DNA from: Bugula neritina
Taxonomy: Eukaryota > Bryozoa > Gymnolaemata > Cheilostomatida > Bugulidae
Direction of reading: 5' to 3'
Length of the DNA stretch: 64,000 nt
NCBI GenBank assembly: GCA_964035545.1
Contig: OZ037767.1
Span: 11,761,081 to 11,825,080 of the forward strand
Shown: positions 10,808 through 23,344 of the stretch, piece after piece
Numbering within the stretch: position 1 is the stretch's first letter
How the letters are laid out: each line of letters opens with the position of its first letter
The notes under the pieces: model-generated
The model's input: only the letters and a program-made list of their open reading frames with translations
What the model was told of the DNA's origin: nothing
The model's database searches: none
Program-made: the position numbers and the translations under genes

Positions 10808-13800
10808 ATGTACAGGTCACTAGGGAAATCAGGGGTGAAGGTTTCTAATATTAGTTTGGGGACTCTCACGTTTGGTCATCACTCAAGGCCGGGTAACTGT
10901 ACTGAGGAACAGTCCCACGCCATATTGAACAGGTCAGTGTGACAGGCTGTCATACGTCTGCAAGTTTCTGGAACTTGAAGAGCAATTTATAGATCACCAC
11001 TTAATGTTGTAATAGTAATGTTATGTGTAGATACGTAGAACTTGGAGGCAACTTTATAGACACTGCCGATAACTATAGTGAAGGTGAATCAGAGAAGATT
11101 CTAGGAAGCTGGTTAAAGTCTATTGGCTCCCAGAGAGACAGCCTGGTAATAGCCACAAAGGGGAGGTAAGTCTCTGTAGCCTGAGATCTAGTATGTACTG
11201 TGGATGTTACTCTCTTGCTTTAGAGTCATGTTTTTATTTTGGCCATCGTATGTTCATGAGATATAAAACGGTGCACCACAGTGTCACAGTAGCAATTGTC
11301 AAGAATCATATTATTGTTTTTCATTCTAATTCTTTCCAGACTCTATAGCTGCTGTTATTGTGGTAAATGATAGTAAATGTCATATGCATTATATTCTGGC
11401 AAGTCACGGTCTCCCACAATGCACTGGAATGTAGGCTTGGCGCAGGTAGAGAAGGATAGGTGAATGGGAGATGTTTGAGTCGTAAACACTTGGTACATGA
11501 AGTAGAGGAAAGTCTCTCTCGTTTGCAGACAGACTACATTGACATCTATCAGTGGCACTGTTGGGATAAGACCACTCCCCTCGAGGAGAGCCTCAGGACC
11601 ATGGATGATCTGATTAGAGTGGGCAAAATACGCTACTTTGGAGTCAGCAATTTCTGTGGTTGGCAGCTGCAGAAGGTGTGTAGTAGCTGTAGTGTAGTAT
11701 GTAGTTACTGTAGTATAGTGTGTATGAACTGTAGTATAGTGTCTAGGAATTGTAGTATTGTGTGTAGTGACTGCAGTAATGTACATTATATCTCATGGAT
11801 GTAGTAGTGTGTGCTGTAGATCGTAGTAGTGCATGTTGTGGCTGTAGTAGTATATATTGTTACTGTGGAGGTGTATGTTGTATATTGTAGTAGTGTATGT
11901 TGTATAATCTTGTAGTAGTGTATGTTGTATAATCTTGTAGTAGTGTATGTTGTATAATCTTGTAGTAGTGTATGTTGTATAATCTTGTAGCAGTGTATGT
12001 TGTATAATCTTGTAGTAGTGTATGTTGTATAATCTTGTAGTAGTGTATGTTGTATAATCTTGTAGTAGTGTATGTTGTATATTCTAGTAGTGTATGTTGT
12101 ATAATCTTGTAGCAGTGTATGTTGTATAATCTTGTAGCAGTGTATGTTGTATAATCTTGTAGCAGTGTATGTTGTATATTCTAGTAGTGTATATTGTATA
12201 TTCTAGTAGTGTATATTGTAGCTGGTGAACTTAAGTAAAGTTATGGGTTTATCTCCATGCATCTCTCTCCAACAACAGTACAGTCTACTCAATAGAGAGT
12301 TGGAACTTGAGCTACAAGATGTCTGTATCAATGAAGGTGTCGCTGTACTCCCCTGGAGTCCATTGAAGGGTTTGTAGGCTATAATTGTCTAGCAGCACAA
12401 TTTTATTTTACTTTAGATTTTCTTGGCTAAAGTGTGTTGTGTGGGTGAAATGTTCCAGTTACTAGTTCGAGATGGGAATTCATATTACTGCAAAGCTCAC
12501 TTTATTACGTATTGTATATAATCATAGGCTGTGGTTTAAAGTTTCCAGTGTTAGAGTATCTCTACTTGTGTGAATACATTTGCTGTTTGTGTTTTCTATC
12601 TACATATATTAGGCATATACTTATCATAAGGAGATATTCCTCAAGTTAGTTTATAATGTACCAAGTTAACTTACAGAATCTAAAGATGGAGCACCAGCAA
12701 CACATTTTATACACTATATTATACTAGTCAACACTTACCTGTCTATTTTATACACGATATTATACTAGTCAACACTTACCTGTCTATTTTATACACGATA
12801 TTATACTAGTCAACACTTACCTGTCTATTTTATACACGATATTATACTAGTCAATACTTACCTGTCTATTTTATACACTATATTATACTAGTCAACACTT
12901 ACCTGTATATTTTATACACTATATTATACTAGTCAACACTTACCTGTATATGTCTATTTTATACACTATATTATACTAGTCAGCACTTACCTGTCTATTT
13001 TATACACGATATTATACTAGTCAATACTTACCTGTCTATTTTATACACTATATTATACTAGTCAACACTTACCTGTCTATTTTATACACTATATTATACT
13101 AGTCAACACTTACCTGTCTATTTTATACACTATATTATACTAGTCAACATTTACTTGTCTATTGTATACACTATATTATACTAGTCAACATTTACCTGTC
13201 TATTTTATACACTATATTATACTAGTCAACACTTAGCCTAGGGCCACACGATGCGTATTTTCGCATGCGAAAATTGAAATCACAAGTAGCAAAGGTGTCC
13301 ACTGTGCGCGTTGAGAAAACCTTCGCACTTGTCGCTCTGCATTTTCAACGCAAGTGCGAATCGTCTCTGTCGTCGTCACCTAATTGGCTGGTAGTTATTC
13401 AGCGAGCCCAATTTCTTTATTTAGTGCTATATTCCAGTAAATTGCGTTTTATTGAAAGCGAGTGCGATTTAAAAATGAAAGCTTTATTTATCACGCATCA
13501 CTGACGCTACAGTGGACACCTTTGCTACTTGTGATTTTAATTTTCGCATGCGAAAATACGCACAGTGTGGCCCTAGGCTCACCTGTCTATTTTATACACT
13601 ATATTATACTAGTCAACATTTACCTGTCTATTGTATACAGGTGGGTGGCTGACAGGTAAACACATGAACAGAGACACTCTCCCTCCCCCAGGTTCTAGAA
13701 TACACTACGCTTCTGTCAACAATTTTAAAGGGTGGGAGAGTCACACCCCCCTCTCTCAGTACGCTAATATGGAACAGGTTAGCTGTATTCTCTACTCTTA

Positions 13801-15334
13801 TATTGTATTTCGTACCTTCTATAAAGTCTCTGTTAACATAGTCACCATAGTAACTGCGTGTTGCTAAATATTCTATTGTGACTCACTTGTCTAGATTATT
13901 TCTTCTCTGTTTTATATTTATTTTGTTACATATTATCAAAAGTGTTGACACAAAGCATTCAGGAAAAGTAAGTATTTTCAATTACAATTTTCTATAACAG
14001 TTTAGTCTGTAAAAAAACTCACGCAAGTTTATAGTCGCTATCCCTGTGAGAAACCCCTGATGGGAAGGGTTTTTGTTAGATAAGGCTAAGGAGCAATTAT
14101 GATTGGATGCTCTTCCTAACATCACCAATGGCCTTTGTTGGGGTTCAAACCCATGACTTCGTGTCCACAAAGCTTTAACCCCTAGACCACGGCTGCTTCA
14201 TAACAGCTAAGTCTGTAGAGTCACTTCATTCACACACTAAGAAATACGTAACTTCATCTATTAAAATATATATTTTTGTACTGCAAAATAGTCAAATTAT
14301 AACTAGTTTTCCGTTGATCTTTGACCTCAACACTACACATAGCACTTGCTGATGTGTGTCAAGTATACTGAACATGGCTGCTAAGTTTAGTATAGTACAT
14401 GAATTATCTTCTCTACCTCTACAGCTGGGAATATAATGACTCAGAAGCTAATAGAGGTTATAATTTAACTTTACTAAAACTGTGTCCGCAGGTTTCTGTC
14501 ATCATTATTATGTTACTGAACTTTGCAAGTATTATAGCGAGTCTATTCTATCTACATCTAGGTGTGGGAGTTACTGGATAAAATGAAAATTATAGCAGAT
14601 AGCCATAGCAAGACTATGTCACAGGTAGTACTTATAATAGATGCTCCTTTTTCAGATTACACTCCTAATACAGATTATACGCTTTCTGCAGATTGTGCTT
14701 TTTATATGTTGTGATTATACTCTTTCTGAGCACTATACTCTTTCTACATTTTATGCTATTTCTACATATTATACTCTTTCCCCACATTGCAATCCTTCTG
14801 CAGATAAAAATTCTGTAGATCACATTTACTGAAGATGCAGTTTATACTAGCTGAATTCTCTATAAATTTATATTTCTCACCTTGTGTTCTGCCATATATT
14901 AGATCAGGGGTCGACCCCTTTAGTTACTCTTCAGCTAATTAATATTTCTTTGTTCATTGTTTACCTAATTTTAGTAGACAACAATATTTTATTTTATATT
15001 TTGTGATTTTCATCTTTTGATTACCTCTTCTTCTGTGTATTATTCTGCAGATTACACTTATATATGGCTATGTATTATTATGAAGGTTGCACTGAAATGG
15101 CTGCTGCAGAAGGACTGTGTTACTTCAGTTATTATGGGTTGTAAGACTATTGAGCAGCTGGAAGACAACATGGCTGCCAGTGACGGCTGGGAGTTGTCTT
15201 CTGCTGAAATGAATGAATTAGATGAGGCTTCCTCCTATCCTCTGCCATATCCTTTCAAGCTCCAAAACATCATCTCAGAACTCTGCTCTTTTCATAATAC
15301 CACAGTTGTACACAAAAGTGGCATGTCCTTCTAG
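10808..15334 (+). CDS. Aldo/keto reductase, multi-exon gene
   Basis: This is an NAD(P)H-dependent oxidoreductase of the AKR (TIM-barrel) superfamily, probably cytosolic. Exons read: 10808-10932, 11031-11165, 11460-11675, 12222-12369, 13641-13777, 14562-14624 and 15086-15334. The tetrad is visible: D52 and Y57 in FIDTADNY, K85 in IATKGR, and the histidine in IYQWHCWD. Other family motifs are [47 protein letters not shown] and EQLEDNM. Donor, acceptor and codon phase agree at every junction except exon 2/3. There exon 2 ends in phase 2 but exon 3 opens in phase 0 just after an in-frame TAG at 11457. A 28-bp candidate mini-exon at 11224-11251 would restore phase; otherwise the copy carries a lesion. 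The substrate cannot be predicted. The start fits the usual AKR N-terminus ([12 protein letters not shown]). Confidence 0.88.
11865..12215. repeat. 25-bp minisatellite in AKR intron 3
   Basis: About a dozen tandem copies of tgtatgttgtataatcttgta plus gtag/gcag variants make up most of the intron. It is preceded by looser tgtagt-rich repeats from 11676. The array ends only a few bases before the acceptor tag at 12219-12221, so the polypyrimidine and branch-point region of exon 4 lies inside or next to the repeat. Confidence 0.9.
12690..13640. repeat. 41-bp minisatellite in AKR intron 4, split by a MITE
   Basis: Tandem units contain actagtcaacacttacctg, ctattttatacac and gatattat or tatattat; successive matches at 12723 and 12764 give a 41-bp period. 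About 13 to 15 units are present. A MITE is inserted in one unit at 13236-13578, after which the repeat resumes and runs to the exon 5 acceptor at 13639-13640. Confidence 0.9.
13236..13578. mobile_element. Intact 343-bp PIF/Harbinger-like MITE
   Basis: The ends are GCCTAGGGCCACAC and GTGTGGCCCTAGGC, with the subterminal palindrome TTTCGCATGCGAAAATT at both ends. Flanks are TTA on the left and TCA on the right, consistent with a 3-bp duplication with one change. It lies inside a minisatellite unit, so the empty site is known from neighbouring units. It has no coding capacity; the 79-codon frame through it is incidental. Confidence 0.9.
14010..14199 (-). mobile_element. tRNA-derived SINE
   Basis: On the minus strand the head has an RNA polymerase III A-box-like TGGTCTAGGGGTTA (14177-14190) and a B-box GGTTTGAACCC (14141-14152) at tRNA-like spacing. 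A non-tRNA body follows (ggaagagcatccaatcat and onward). It does not fold as a full functional tRNA and the body continues, so SINE rather than tRNA gene is called. It lies in AKR intron 5, just outside the duplicated unit. Confidence 0.7.
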
Positions 15335-15475
15335 GCTTGCTAGTACAGTACCACAGTTGTACACAAAAGTGGCATGTCTTTCTAGGCTTGCTAGTACAGT
15401 ACCACAGTTGTACACAAAAGTCGCATGTCCTTCTAGGCTTGCTAGTACACTACCACAGTTGTACACAAGCAATGT
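15293..15475. repeat. 51-bp tandem repeat at the AKR 3' end
   Basis: Nearly four units contain accacagttgtacacaaaag, gcatgtccttctaggc and ttgctagtac; they start at about 15299, 15350, 15401 and 15452. The AKR stop (TAG at 15332-15334) lies in the first unit. Since 51 is a multiple of three, another frame stays open through all units. The paralogous sites near 35285 and 50910 have only one to two degenerate units. Confidence 0.9.
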
Positions 15476-15799
15476 AGTGTCTATGTAGCTTTTTTAGTAC
15501 AGTACCACATCTGTAGCTTATACTGGTGTCAAAAGCTGTCATAGCTTCTATTTTGTGTTGTTGATCAGTTGTTAACTTTATACCAGTACCTTGGTCAGTT
15601 TTGATTGTAAGGAATTGGTGTCTAGGGGTGCAAAAATTATTATATATTGGGTTCCTTTCATGGTGCTAAAATTCAATAGTAGGAGAACGGGCATGTTTTG
15701 TATATTTAATCCATCTTCTAATTCTAATAAAAAAATGAAATCCTAAATTTTGATATCAGAAGCATGCATTGAATTATTGTAGAAATAAGTTAAAGGTTA
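15476..15799. other. AKR 3' flank conserved in all three units
   Basis: No coding exon is seen. The sequence is closely matched at about 35355-35690 and 50995-51320, including ggagaacgggcatgttttgt. It probably represents 3' UTR and flank of the AKR gene carried with the duplication. Confidence 0.6.
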
Positions 15800-15803
15800 A
15801 TAT

Positions 15804-16183
15804 TGTAGAGATTTTAGAATGCTATATCGAAAGGATAACTCCTCACACCTGACTCAAGGCATGATGCATTTTGCATCATGCAATTCTCTTAGTGCGATGG
15901 TACCACCGTAATAGCCAATGGGGGACTGGTAATAATTAGTAGGAGGCGGAGCTGCCTACGTATAGTGGAGGCTTGTCTAATTGACTAGCCGGCAGAGAGG
16001 ACTCTATAATGCTAATGTGAAGTCTTGTGTACTGTATCTCTCTATTATGTAACGTTTTATATTTGTTGTACATTTTATTTGTGTCTAATTTACATTGAAT
16101 AAACTCTTAGTATTTAGAAATCTGGTGAAGTGGCTTTGCATAAATAAACCCATTGATTGCAAGTGAAGCATAAATTCACAACA
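15804..16183 (+). mobile_element. Solo LTR present only in unit 1
   Basis: A 380-bp insertion starts TGTAGAG and ends CACAACA, flanked by ATAT at 15800-15803 and 16184-16187. The empty site is seen in unit 2 near 35692 (caatatgcc) and in unit 3. Inside are a perfect hairpin with 10-bp arms (15859-15881) and an AATAAA signal at 16098-16103. TG...CA ends, a 4-bp duplication and a polyadenylation signal identify an LTR. No internal retroelement sequence remains. Confidence 0.8.
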
Positions 16184-17016
16184 ATATTATGCCTATTATC
16201 TCTTGGCATACTCTTTTTATGCTTTCGATAATGTGAGAATATATAGATTTTTTAACAACACCTCAACTAATTAAGCTTTATTTTCACCATAGCAACATTA
16301 AGCTCGTTTTTGGTAAAAGATAACAATTATGATAGATTGTGATGCATATATTTGCATGTACCATTAGTTTTATATTAAACAAAAAAGCTGTTAACTGTTT
16401 ATGGTGACTCCACCAATGCTGGGAATGATATTTCATTACCAAATGTGTCATACTAAATTTATTAAAGCAACGAAACTGTTTGTTGAAAAGTGAAAACTCA
16501 ACATAACTTTGATTGATAAATACATATTATTATGTTGATGTAAGCTAACTTATTGGTGCTTAAGTCTACAATTATTACATGACTACAATTTCCTCTACTA
16601 TATAAAATGATCTCCATGGTTGAGTAAGTTTACTGATGTCATTGTCTATGATCCAATATTGCATGTATTTTGTGTTCAATCCCTTAAATGCCCATGCAAT
16701 CTATAAAGTCAGCAATAACAATTGGATAAGATTGGCTAATTAGTATTTATAGCCTATAATAGTATGATTTGAAGCTCACTTATTTTGCACAAACCATTTC
16801 CCCATGGCTTTACTAACTTAAGAAGATGCAATTTCCTTTCAATTGAATGTGAAGATGCCAATATATATTATACGCACAAACCCAATATATGTAAGTATGT
16901 ATAGTATAGTTTTTCAGATTGTGAAAGTCGAATATGTGTAATATGTGATGTAAGGCTATATACATATTTTGTTTAAAAAAATCTGGTACGGCTAAATAGT
17001 TCACTGCACAAAACTA
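16184..17016. other. Unit-conserved non-coding segment
   Basis: It matches about 35695-36510 in unit 2 and 51320-52490 in unit 3 with only small differences. I see no exon, RNA gene or transposon terminus. In unit 3 a MITE interrupts it at 51686. The end near 16990-17020 carries ttcactgcacaaaactattgt, related to the PLE-type hammerhead 3' half. Confidence 0.55.
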
Positions 17017-17467
<451 letters not shown>

Positions 17468-17496
17468 AGTAAAGAACGATAAAATTTGATTTAAAA

Positions 17497-17553
17497 CACT
17501 TTATTACTACTAGTTTCATGTGCATAGAATGTACACAATCATCAGATAAAATG
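17497..17553 (-). ncRNA. Type I hammerhead ribozyme motif, PLE A left arm
   Basis: Reading the minus strand: stem I 5' strand CATTTTAT (17553-17546), core CTGATGA (17545-17539), a stem II hairpin, GAAA (17517-17514), stem III ACT/AGT with a 3-nt loop, the unpaired A at 17505 before the cleavage site, and stem I 3' strand ATAAAGTG (17504-17497). The two stem I strands pair over 8 bp with one G-U. All invariant core bases are present. Hammerheads are known from PLEs; self-cleavage here is inferred. Confidence 0.85.
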
Positions 17554-17681
17554 TTAAGATGTAATGTAACAAGAATAAAAACATACCATATATATGTATG
17601 AGAAATGTGTGTAAAAGCTATAAAGCCAATGGATTAAAATACATAAATAGATGGAATAAAAGTGATTAAGAGATTAAAATG

Positions 17682-18209
17682 TCAAGTCACATTCTCTAGG
17701 AGGAGCTTTCTAGCGTGCCTGCATGTTGTTATGATCTCATTACGGCTGTTGAGTGAGGATAGTTGTGGCTTGCAAATTATAAAGTATTTTTCTAGCAGGC
17801 ATAGCTTGCAGAGTGGTGACTGCTTGTTGCATGGTTGTGCTCTGGCTAGAATTTTCCACTTTATCTCATAAGCTATATTATTGTTCTTTAATTTCCAAAT
17901 ATATTTGCTCAGCTCGGTGGAGTTTTGTTTACTGGTGTTCTTGAAGCTGGCTGTGTGGTTATTGTATCGATACTTGAACTGGTTCTGGGTTAGTCCCACG
18001 TATGTCTCTACTGCTGTGTTGTTGTTGTTTGTGACTGTTGCCTGGTAAACGACAGCCTCAGTGCAGCACTGGCCACTCAGTGGGCAATTGTTTTTAGATT
18101 TGCAGTTACATGGCTTTGTGTGGTGTTCATGTTCTTCTGATTTCAATACTTTCTTATTGTGACCATTTATGATTGCTGCTATGTTAGGCATGCAGCTATA
18201 TGACACTTT
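17682..18209 (-). CDS. PLE C-terminal GIY-YIG endonuclease domain, 5'-truncated
   Basis: The fragment begins in the linker (KVSYSCMPNI) and contains a cysteine cluster (CNCKSKNNCPLSGQC), the start of the GIY-YIG fold (VVYQATV, TYVGLTQNQFKYR), NHTASFKN, TELSKYIWKLK, CKLCLLEKYFII, SSLNSRNE and CRHARKLLL. These are typical of the C-terminal endonuclease of Penelope-like retroelements, which nicks target DNA. The RT domain is absent, so it is not autonomous. No stop breaks the remaining frame. Confidence 0.88.
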   Translation of the reverse strand, partial: KVSYSCMPNIAAIINGHNKKVLKSEEHEHHTKPCNCKSKNNCPLSGQCCTEAVVYQATVTNNNNTAVETYVGLTQNQFKYRYNNHTASFKNTSKQNSTELSKYIWKLKNNNIAYEIKWKILARAQPCNKQSPLCKLCLLEKYFIICKPQLSSLNSRNEIITTCRHARKLLLENVT

Positions 18210-18544
18210 TAGCAGTAGAGACATACGTGGGACTAACCCAGAACCAGTTCAAGTATCGATACAATAACCACACAGCCAGCTTCAAGAACACCAGTAAACA
18301 AAACTCCACCGAGCTGAGCAAATATATTTGGAAATTAAAGAACAATAATATAGCTTATGAGATAAAGTGGAAAATTCTAGCCAGAGCACAACCATGCAAC
18401 AAGCAGTCACCACTCTGCAAGCTATGCCTGCTAGAAAAATACTTTATAATTTGCAAGCCACATCTATCCTCACTCAACAGCCGTAATGAGATCATAACAA
18501 CATGCAGGCACGCTAGAAAGCTCCTCCTAGAGAATGTGACTTGA
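18200..18544 (+). CDS. PLE GIY-YIG endonuclease domain, right-arm copy
   Basis: This plus-strand copy starts at the fusion joint and keeps only the GIY-YIG portion from ETYVGLTQ to the CRHARKLLL end and the stop at 18542-18544. It lacks the upstream cysteine cluster found in the left arm. The initial MTLLAV is read from fused left-arm sequence, not a native start. It is almost identical to the left arm. It is a truncated relic without RT. Confidence 0.85.
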   Translation: MTLLAVETYVGLTQNQFKYRYNNHTASFKNTSKQNSTELSKYIWKLKNNNIAYEIKWKILARAQPCNKQSPLCKLCLLEKYFIICKPHLSSLNSRNEIITTCRHARKLLLENVT

Positions 18545-18768
18545 CATTTTAATCTCTTAATCACTTTTATTCCATCTATTTATGTATTTTAATCCATTGG
18601 CTTTATAGCTTTTACACACATTTCTCATACATATATATGGTATGTTTTTATTCTTGTTACATTACATCTTAACATTTTATCTGATGATTGTGTACATTCT
18701 ATGCACATGAAACTAGTAGTAATAAAGTGTTTTAAATCAAATTTTATCGTTCTTTACTTTTATTTATT
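18206..18768 (+). mobile_element. Penelope-like element fragment A, right arm
   Basis: Inverted partner of 17462-18014. It includes the GIY-YIG tail, the same 3' UTR and a hammerhead motif, and ends at about cgttctttacttttattta. The spacer between mirrored arms is about 190 bp (18015-18205) and belongs to the left copy. Neither arm has an RT domain. Confidence 0.87.
18673..18729 (+). ncRNA. Type I hammerhead ribozyme motif, PLE A right arm
   Basis: Mirror copy of the motif at 17497-17553: CATTTTAT 18673-18680, CTGATGA 18681-18687, stem II, GAAA 18709-18712, a 3-bp stem III closed over AGT, unpaired A at 18721, and ATAAAGTG 18722-18729. The core is intact. It lies about 130 bp after the ORF stop, in the PLE 3' region. 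Confidence 0.85.
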
Positions 18769-19034
<266 letters not shown>

Positions 19035-19048
19035 TTTTATTTAAAAAA

Positions 19049-19101
19049 TCTCACACGACTATATAGTTTTGTACAGTAAACTGCACTCGTCAGGTGTTAG
19101 A
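19049..19101 (-). ncRNA. Degenerate hammerhead motif, PLE B
   Basis: On the minus strand: stem I TCTAACAC against GTGTGAGA (7 of 8 pairs), core CTGACGA (the changed base is the variable position 7), stem II GTGCAG/CTGTAC with loop TTTA, then AAAA where GAAA is required, stem III ACTA/TAGT and unpaired C. The G-to-A change at core position 12 should abolish or strongly reduce cleavage. The fold is otherwise complete. Confidence 0.65.
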
Positions 19102-19333
19102 CTAAAAATAAATAAAATCTATGAAGCATACCGATTATTCAAATTTTTACATAAAGAAAACTATCATGCTAAACACAACGTAAAACGAAATGCAAACATA
19201 GTAGTGGATTTGGTGTTATCTATTAATTAATTAAATTGCTCTTTTTCTAAAGGATTAGACTATAAAAGCTAGATGTTTGATGGAAAGGGTAATTTATAAT
19301 AGGTAGTACTATGGTTGAGAATTGTTAGTATTG

Positions 19334-20020
19334 TTATGTGATGTTGCCCAGGTAGTGCTTACGTGCATGTCTGCATGTGGATAGAATCTCATTTCTGTTA
19401 TTAAGGGAAGATTTGCTGGGCTGGTATATTATGAAATATTTTTCCCATAGGCAGAGGTTGCACCTTTTAGTGACTTTGTTGTATGAGTTGGTCTTTTTCA
19501 TAATTTTCCATGTTATGTCAAAATGGGTGTTCTTGTCTTTTAGTTTCCAGATATATTTGCTCAATTCAGTATAGTTCTTTTTTGTTTTGTTGTTAAAAGT
19601 TGATTTGTGGTTATACAATCTGGTTTTGAATTCTGTTTCTGATGTTCCCACGTAAGTCTGGGGTTGGCTGCCATCTTTGATTGTAACTGTAGCTTGGTAT
19701 ATGATGCACTTTGTGAGGCATTTTCCATCTAGTGGGCACACTGTGCTGTTTCTGCAGTTACATTCTCGAGGAGGTTGGTTTGCTGGGTTGAGTAATCTTT
19801 TATTGTGGCTGCTGATTATGTTGTTTAAATTTCTGCAGCAGCTGTAACTGAGTTTTATGTTGTTTTTGTTGAAAATTTTGTAGAGTTTGTGATCTTTGGG
19901 TATTTCTTCCTCCAGGATTTTAAAAAATTGTTTTCCCAGGTTGCTTGTTACACTTTTGGAGAATGGGGGGTTATACCATATGATGTTTCGTCGTCTTTCT
20001 CTTTTTGGTCTGCTAGTGGA
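19334..20020 (-). CDS. PLE B linker and GIY-YIG endonuclease domain
   Basis: This open minus-strand frame includes WYNPPFSKSV, FKILEEEIPKDHKLYKIF and IKLSYSCCRNLNNI in the linker. It continues through the cysteine cluster CNCRNSTVCPLDGKC, QTYVGTSETEFKTR, NHKSTFNN, TELSKYIWKLK, CNLCLWEKYFII and CRHARKHYL to the stop at 19334. A frameshift near 20020 separates it from upstream SGYTHNLTFQP (20013-20246). The RT domain is missing. Confidence 0.82.
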   Translation of the reverse strand, partial: STSRPKRERRRNIIWYNPPFSKSVTSNLGKQFFKILEEEIPKDHKLYKIFNKNNIKLSYSCCRNLNNIISSHNKRLLNPANQPPRECNCRNSTVCPLDGKCLTKCIIYQATVTIKDGSQPQTYVGTSETEFKTRLYNHKSTFNNKTKKNYTELSKYIWKLKDKNTHFDITWKIMKKTNSYNKVTKRCNLCLWEKYFIIYQPSKSSLNNRNEILSTCRHARKHYLGNIT

Positions 20021-20210
20021 GTGTTGGCTGGAATGTTAGGTTATGTGTGTATCCACTTTTACTTAGAGCTTCTTGGTGTATTTTTGTTGTTTGACTGAAG
20101 ACTTCTTCGTTAGATGAGAGATTGGAGAGCCTGTTGTTTATGGCTTGTGGAATGTTTATATATATATATATATATATTATTGAAGAAAATAGCAATTTAA
20201 TTAGATGTTT

Positions 20211-20261
20211 TATTGCGCTACTAGTAGTTTCATGCCTCATCGGCACTCCTCAGGCACAATA
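20211..20261 (-). ncRNA. Type I hammerhead ribozyme motif, PLE C
   Basis: On the minus strand: stem I TATTGTGC (20261-20254) with GCGCAATA (20218-20211), 8 pairs; core CTGAGGA (20253-20247, N7 = G allowed); stem II GTGCC/GGCAT with loop GATGA; GAAA (20231-20228); stem III ACT/AGT with a 3-nt loop; unpaired A at 20219. All invariant residues are present. Activity is inferred, not shown. Confidence 0.8.
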
Positions 20262-20514
20262 TTGGTTAATTTAAATTTTTACAGTAAGAAAATCAACATG
20301 CTAAACATAACGTAAAACGTAATGCCAACATAGCAGTGGCTTTGTTGTTATATAGGTTTGTAAGTGTAATTAAATATATAAAAAAAGAAACACATAATGT
20401 AAAAACACAATTTATAGCAGATGCATGAAGTTGTTGTTGGGTGATTATACTTTATAGGTATCTGGATATAATTATTTATTATAGTACATAAAATATAAAT
20501 AGGCTACAGAGTTT

Positions 20515-23098
<2,584 letters not shown>

Positions 23099-23344
23099 AG
23101 GAATCAGTCATTTCATGAGCTGCTCCTGTATTAAATAACTATAAAGTACTATACTTCAAAACTTTGATATGTTGGCGCTAAAAACAACACAATATTTCTT
23201 AACTTCAATGGTCACCTTTGGTCACCTTTCACCGCCGTGGTCCTAATTTATATAAAAGCAAATTTCTATAAGCTGTTGGCTGTTGAAGTTTCACGTTTAA
23301 AAATTTTAGACACTGTTTATTTATTGATATTTTAGTTATGAACC

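Larger units (their letters stand above)
19035..20155 (-). mobile_element. Penelope-like element B, 5'-truncated
   Basis: A second PLE lineage on the minus strand, distinct from A and C at protein level. It holds the linker and GIY-YIG domain, a 3' UTR and a degenerate hammerhead. Its truncated head adjoins the (TA)n at 20155-20180, beyond which PLE C begins in the same orientation, so B and C are head to tail. Confidence 0.85.

Noticed and set aside
12690-13640. Direct repeats resembling a CRISPR array
   Set aside because: Units are contiguous 41-bp repeats without unique spacers, in a eukaryotic intron: a minisatellite.
14140-14199. tRNA gene on the minus strand
   Set aside because: A- and B-box-like motifs are present, but no complete cloverleaf is apparent and a non-tRNA body follows; a SINE head is more likely.
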